This document shows, one piece after another, positions 6,533 through 8,112 of a stretch of DNA of 8,112 nt; positions within the stretch are counted from its first letter, which is position 1; each line of letters begins with the position of its first letter. This stretch comes from Desulfarculaceae bacterium (lineage in GTDB: Bacteria; Desulfobacterota; Desulfobacteria; Desulfobacterales; Desulfobacteraceae), in NCBI GenBank assembly GCA_021737205.1, contig JAIPEK010000092.1:1-8112 (forward strand). The letters are read 5' to 3'. Both the position numbers and the translations under genes were made by a program. Under the pieces are notes generated by a model, which was not told where the DNA came from, did not search any database, and saw only the letters and a list, made by a program, of their open reading frames with translations.

Positions 6533-6561
6533 TTGACTTATTACCGAATTTTGATTACAAC
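6533..6561 (+). promoter_or_regulatory. Candidate sigma70 promoter for the HU/IHF - holB - ricT unit
   Basis: TTGACT (6533-6538, five of six) and TACAAC (6556-6561, four of six) are separated by 17 bases, starting five bases after the NusG-like stop codon. Transcription would begin near 6568, about 40 bases before the HU/IHF start. No intrinsic terminator separates it from the preceding gene, so read-through from lptD is also expected. Confidence 0.45.
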
Positions 6562-6606
6562 CCATGTTTATGAACATCTTGCAACCCGAATCCCCAAAGA
6601 GGACCC

Positions 6607-6882
6607 ATGAACAAACTTGAACTGATTGATGCGTTGAAAGAGAGGACCGATCTGTCAAAATCCCAGGCCGCCGAAATCGTGAATATTTTCTTCGATTCTC
6701 TGAAAGAAGCGTTTGTCAAAGGAGAGCGTGTGGAGATCAGGGGATTTTGCTCGTTTTTCATCAAGGAATATGACAGCTATACCGGCAGAAACCCCAAAAC
6801 CGGGGAAAAAGTTCATATTCCACCCAAACGGCTCCCATTTTTCAAATGCGGCAAGGAGCTCAAGGAACGGGTTGATTACTGA
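6607..6882 (+). CDS. HU/IHF-family nucleoid DNA-bending protein
   Basis: This 91-residue protein has the size and full layout of the HU/IHF family, which binds DNA as a dimer in the minor groove and bends it. The N-terminal helices (residues 3-38, NKLELIDALKERTDLSKSQA) form the dimer core. GFCSF (47-51) stands where GFGSF is usual. The DNA-binding arm carries R61-N62-P63, the proline that intercalates at the DNA kink, within YTGRNPKTGE. The C-terminal helix contains FFKCGKELKERV (78-89). Whether it acts as HU or as one IHF subunit cannot be decided here. Cysteines C48 and C81 are unusual for a family that often has none. A purine-rich AAAGAGGA ribosome site lies just ahead of the ATG with a short spacer. 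Two bases separate its stop from the holB start, implying cotranscription. Confidence 0.95.
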   Translation: MNKLELIDALKERTDLSKSQAAEIVNIFFDSLKEAFVKGERVEIRGFCSFFIKEYDSYTGRNPKTGEKVHIPPKRLPFFKCGKELKERVDY

Positions 6883-6884
6883 CA

Positions 6885-7949
6885 ATGATGCAGAACCAAG
6901 CTGCTTTGGCCGGAAACAGCAGTCAATTGACACCGGCGTTCCGGGCCGAATCCGAGCTGGAACACATCGTCAAGAGCGGTAAATTCCCGAACGCTTTGCT
7001 GTTCACCGGCAAGGCGGGATTTCAAATGGCAGATACTGCGGAGGCGCTTGCCCGTGTTGTAAATTGTGAATTCCCCAAAGATGGGCCGTTTTGGCACATG
7101 GCCTGCCGGGAATGTCGGCCGTGCAAAAAAATCGGCAACCGCATGCACCCGGATATCCTCCGGATCATGCCGGAAAAAGGCGTGATTAAAATTTCCCGGA
7201 TACGGGATCTCTGCACCTCTTTAACCGTGAGGGCCAATGAAGCGTTCAGACGGGTCGTCATTTTCCATGATGCCGAAACCATGAACACCGAGGCCCAGAA
7301 CGCGTTGCTGAAAACGCTGGAAGAGCCGCCCCGGGACACACTTTTTATCCTGGTTGCGGACAATACCGCCCCTCTTCTTCCCACGGTGGTTTCCAGATGC
7401 AGACATATTCCGTTCAAGGTGGCTGATTCGGTTGAAATCAAAAACCAGCTGATGGAAACCCACGGTATCAATGCCGAATATGCGGCCATCTGCGCTGCAA
7501 TGGCGGACGGGGATATACAGCGGTCCTTGCGGTTTGCGGGGATCGAAAAAAATGAAACTGATACGGACTGGGTTCAGAGGAGAAAATGGCTCATTGGACA
7601 GATTGAAAAACTGGTCCTTTCAGAGGAAAAGAACGGCACCAATCCCCTGGAAGCGCTCCTTACAGCGGAATACCTGGACAAAGACCCGGATCTGTTAAAA
7701 GACTCCCTGGCCGTGATCCGATCATTTTTGCGGGATCTTGCCGTCATCGGACACACGGAAAACACCCTGGTCAATACCGATTTTTTCTCCACCCTCAGAC
7801 GGATCACCGCAAATACGCATCCGGCCCGAATCCTTTCGTGGATCGGAAAACTCCATGAAACGGAACGGAAAATCGAGTCGAATGCGACCTTAAGACTGGT
7901 TCTGGAGAATTTTTTTACAGAACTTTTATCCAATACGCAAAAGGTTTAA
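6885..7949 (+). CDS. holB: DNA polymerase III subunit delta-prime (clamp loader)
   Basis: Delta-prime is the stator of the clamp-loader pentamer that opens the beta clamp and places it on primed DNA. The 354-residue length is typical. The AAA+ domain starts with the SGKFPNALLFTG segment (31-42). The P-loop is degenerate (GKAGFQM, with M48 where the ATP-binding lysine would be), as expected for a subunit that does not hydrolyse ATP. The zinc module has C61, C74, C77 and C80, followed by HPDI. VVIFHDAETMNTEAQNALLK replaces Walker B, and S170-R171-C172 is the conserved SRC arginine-finger motif acting on the neighbouring gamma/tau site. The helical C-terminal collar spans about 215-354. The start could be either of two consecutive ATGs at 6885 and 6888; neither has a strong ribosome site, so reinitiation after the HU/IHF gene is likely. 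The next gene begins six bases after its stop. Confidence 0.93.
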   Translation: MMQNQAALAGNSSQLTPAFRAESELEHIVKSGKFPNALLFTGKAGFQMADTAEALARVVNCEFPKDGPFWHMACRECRPCKKIGNRMHPDILRIMPEKGVIKISRIRDLCTSLTVRANEAFRRVVIFHDAETMNTEAQNALLKTLEEPPRDTLFILVADNTAPLLPTVVSRCRHIPFKVADSVEIKNQLMETHGINAEYAAICAAMADGDIQRSLRFAGIEKNETDTDWVQRRKWLIGQIEKLVLSEEKNGTNPLEALLTAEYLDKDPDLLKDSLAVIRSFLRDLAVIGHTENTLVNTDFFSTLRRITANTHPARILSWIGKLHETERKIESNATLRLVLENFFTELLSNTQKV

Positions 7950-7954
7950 ACAAG

Positions 7955-8112
7955 ATGATTTACACCGCAGGCATCCGATTCAAAAAAGGCGGAAAAATAT
8001 ACGACTTTGACAGCGGTCTTCTGTCTCTTGAGAAAGGGACCAAGGTCATTGTCGAAACCGAACAGGGCCTGGGCTTCGGAACAGTTGAGGTCCCGCCCTC
8101 TCCTCTTGAGAA
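7955..8112 (+). CDS. ricT: RicT/YaaT (PSP1-domain) protein, 5' part only
   Basis: Only 52 complete codons are in the window; the frame is open at the right edge. The N-terminus MIYTAGIRFKKGGKIYDFD, followed by GTKVIVETEQGLGFGTVEV, matches the PSP1/YaaT family: a short strand, the F-x-FDSG-like turn and the VIVET-G-G-V segment. In Bacillus subtilis RicT works with RicA and RicF in an Fe-S-containing complex affecting RNase Y, and it too lies just behind holB; metG often follows. No RicA or RicF partner is visible here, so the role in this organism is open. The ATG has an AAGG ribosome site inside the end of holB with about ten bases of spacing. Confidence 0.88.
   Translation, partial: MIYTAGIRFKKGGKIYDFDSGLLSLEKGTKVIVETEQGLGFGTVEVPPSPLE

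Noticed and set aside
6521..6537. Sigma54-like element (TGGCAT...CTTGA) at the end of the NusG-like gene
   Set aside because: The spacing between the GG and the downstream element is off by one and the GC of the -12 box is absent.
6564..6577. Small inverted repeat ATGTT-TATG-AACAT ahead of the HU/IHF gene
   Set aside because: The stem is only five A/T-rich base pairs with no following T-run, so it is not a terminator, and it is too short to claim as an operator.

Overview
The window looks like chromosomal DNA from a Gram-negative anaerobe, most likely a sulfate-reducing deltaproteobacterium (Desulfobacterales-like). The grounds are a small 2x[4Fe-4S] ferredoxin, an LptD with the deltaproteobacterial-style SCPGDNPDWKI segment, an HU/IHF protein with the KEYDSYTGRNPKTGE arm, and the gene order lptD - NusG-like - HU - holB - ricT. 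This assignment is inferred from family resemblance; no search was run. The region is gene-dense with balanced base composition, and no mobile element, CRISPR array, tRNA or rRNA was seen.

Left half, leftward (minus strand). The first gene is a large fusion at 3749-1398: an N-terminal PLP-dependent cysteine synthase (CysK/CysM type) joined to a full-length cysteinyl-tRNA synthetase-like domain. Fourteen bases later comes a 318-residue protein of unknown function (1383-427), then after 105 bases a 62-residue ferredoxin with a strong Shine-Dalgarno. A 15-bp-stem intrinsic terminator (75-108) closes the ferredoxin unit. The first 39 bases may be the start of another leftward gene cut by the window edge.

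Right half, rightward (plus strand). lptD (outer-membrane LPS assembly) starts at a TTG and overlaps by four bases (ATGA) a specialised NusG paralogue. A short gap with a plausible sigma70 promoter leads to an HU/IHF-family gene, then holB (DNA polymerase III delta-prime), then the first 52 codons of ricT/yaaT (PSP1 domain). The two halves diverge from a 74-bp intergenic region where candidate promoters for both directions share a -10 hexamer.

The most interesting object is the cysteine synthase/CysRS fusion. Its CysRS part keeps all four predicted zinc/cysteine-recognition ligands (C348, C533, H558, E562) and the C-terminal anticodon-binding region, but the HIGH motif is replaced by DVSG and the KMSKS motif by roughly LGVDS. 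The reading frame is intact and conserved on both sides of each site. This suggests a non-aminoacylating CysRS paralogue that may sense or handle cysteine for the attached biosynthetic domain, analogous to HisZ regulating HisG. The unknown protein behind it is probably cotranscribed and could act with it.
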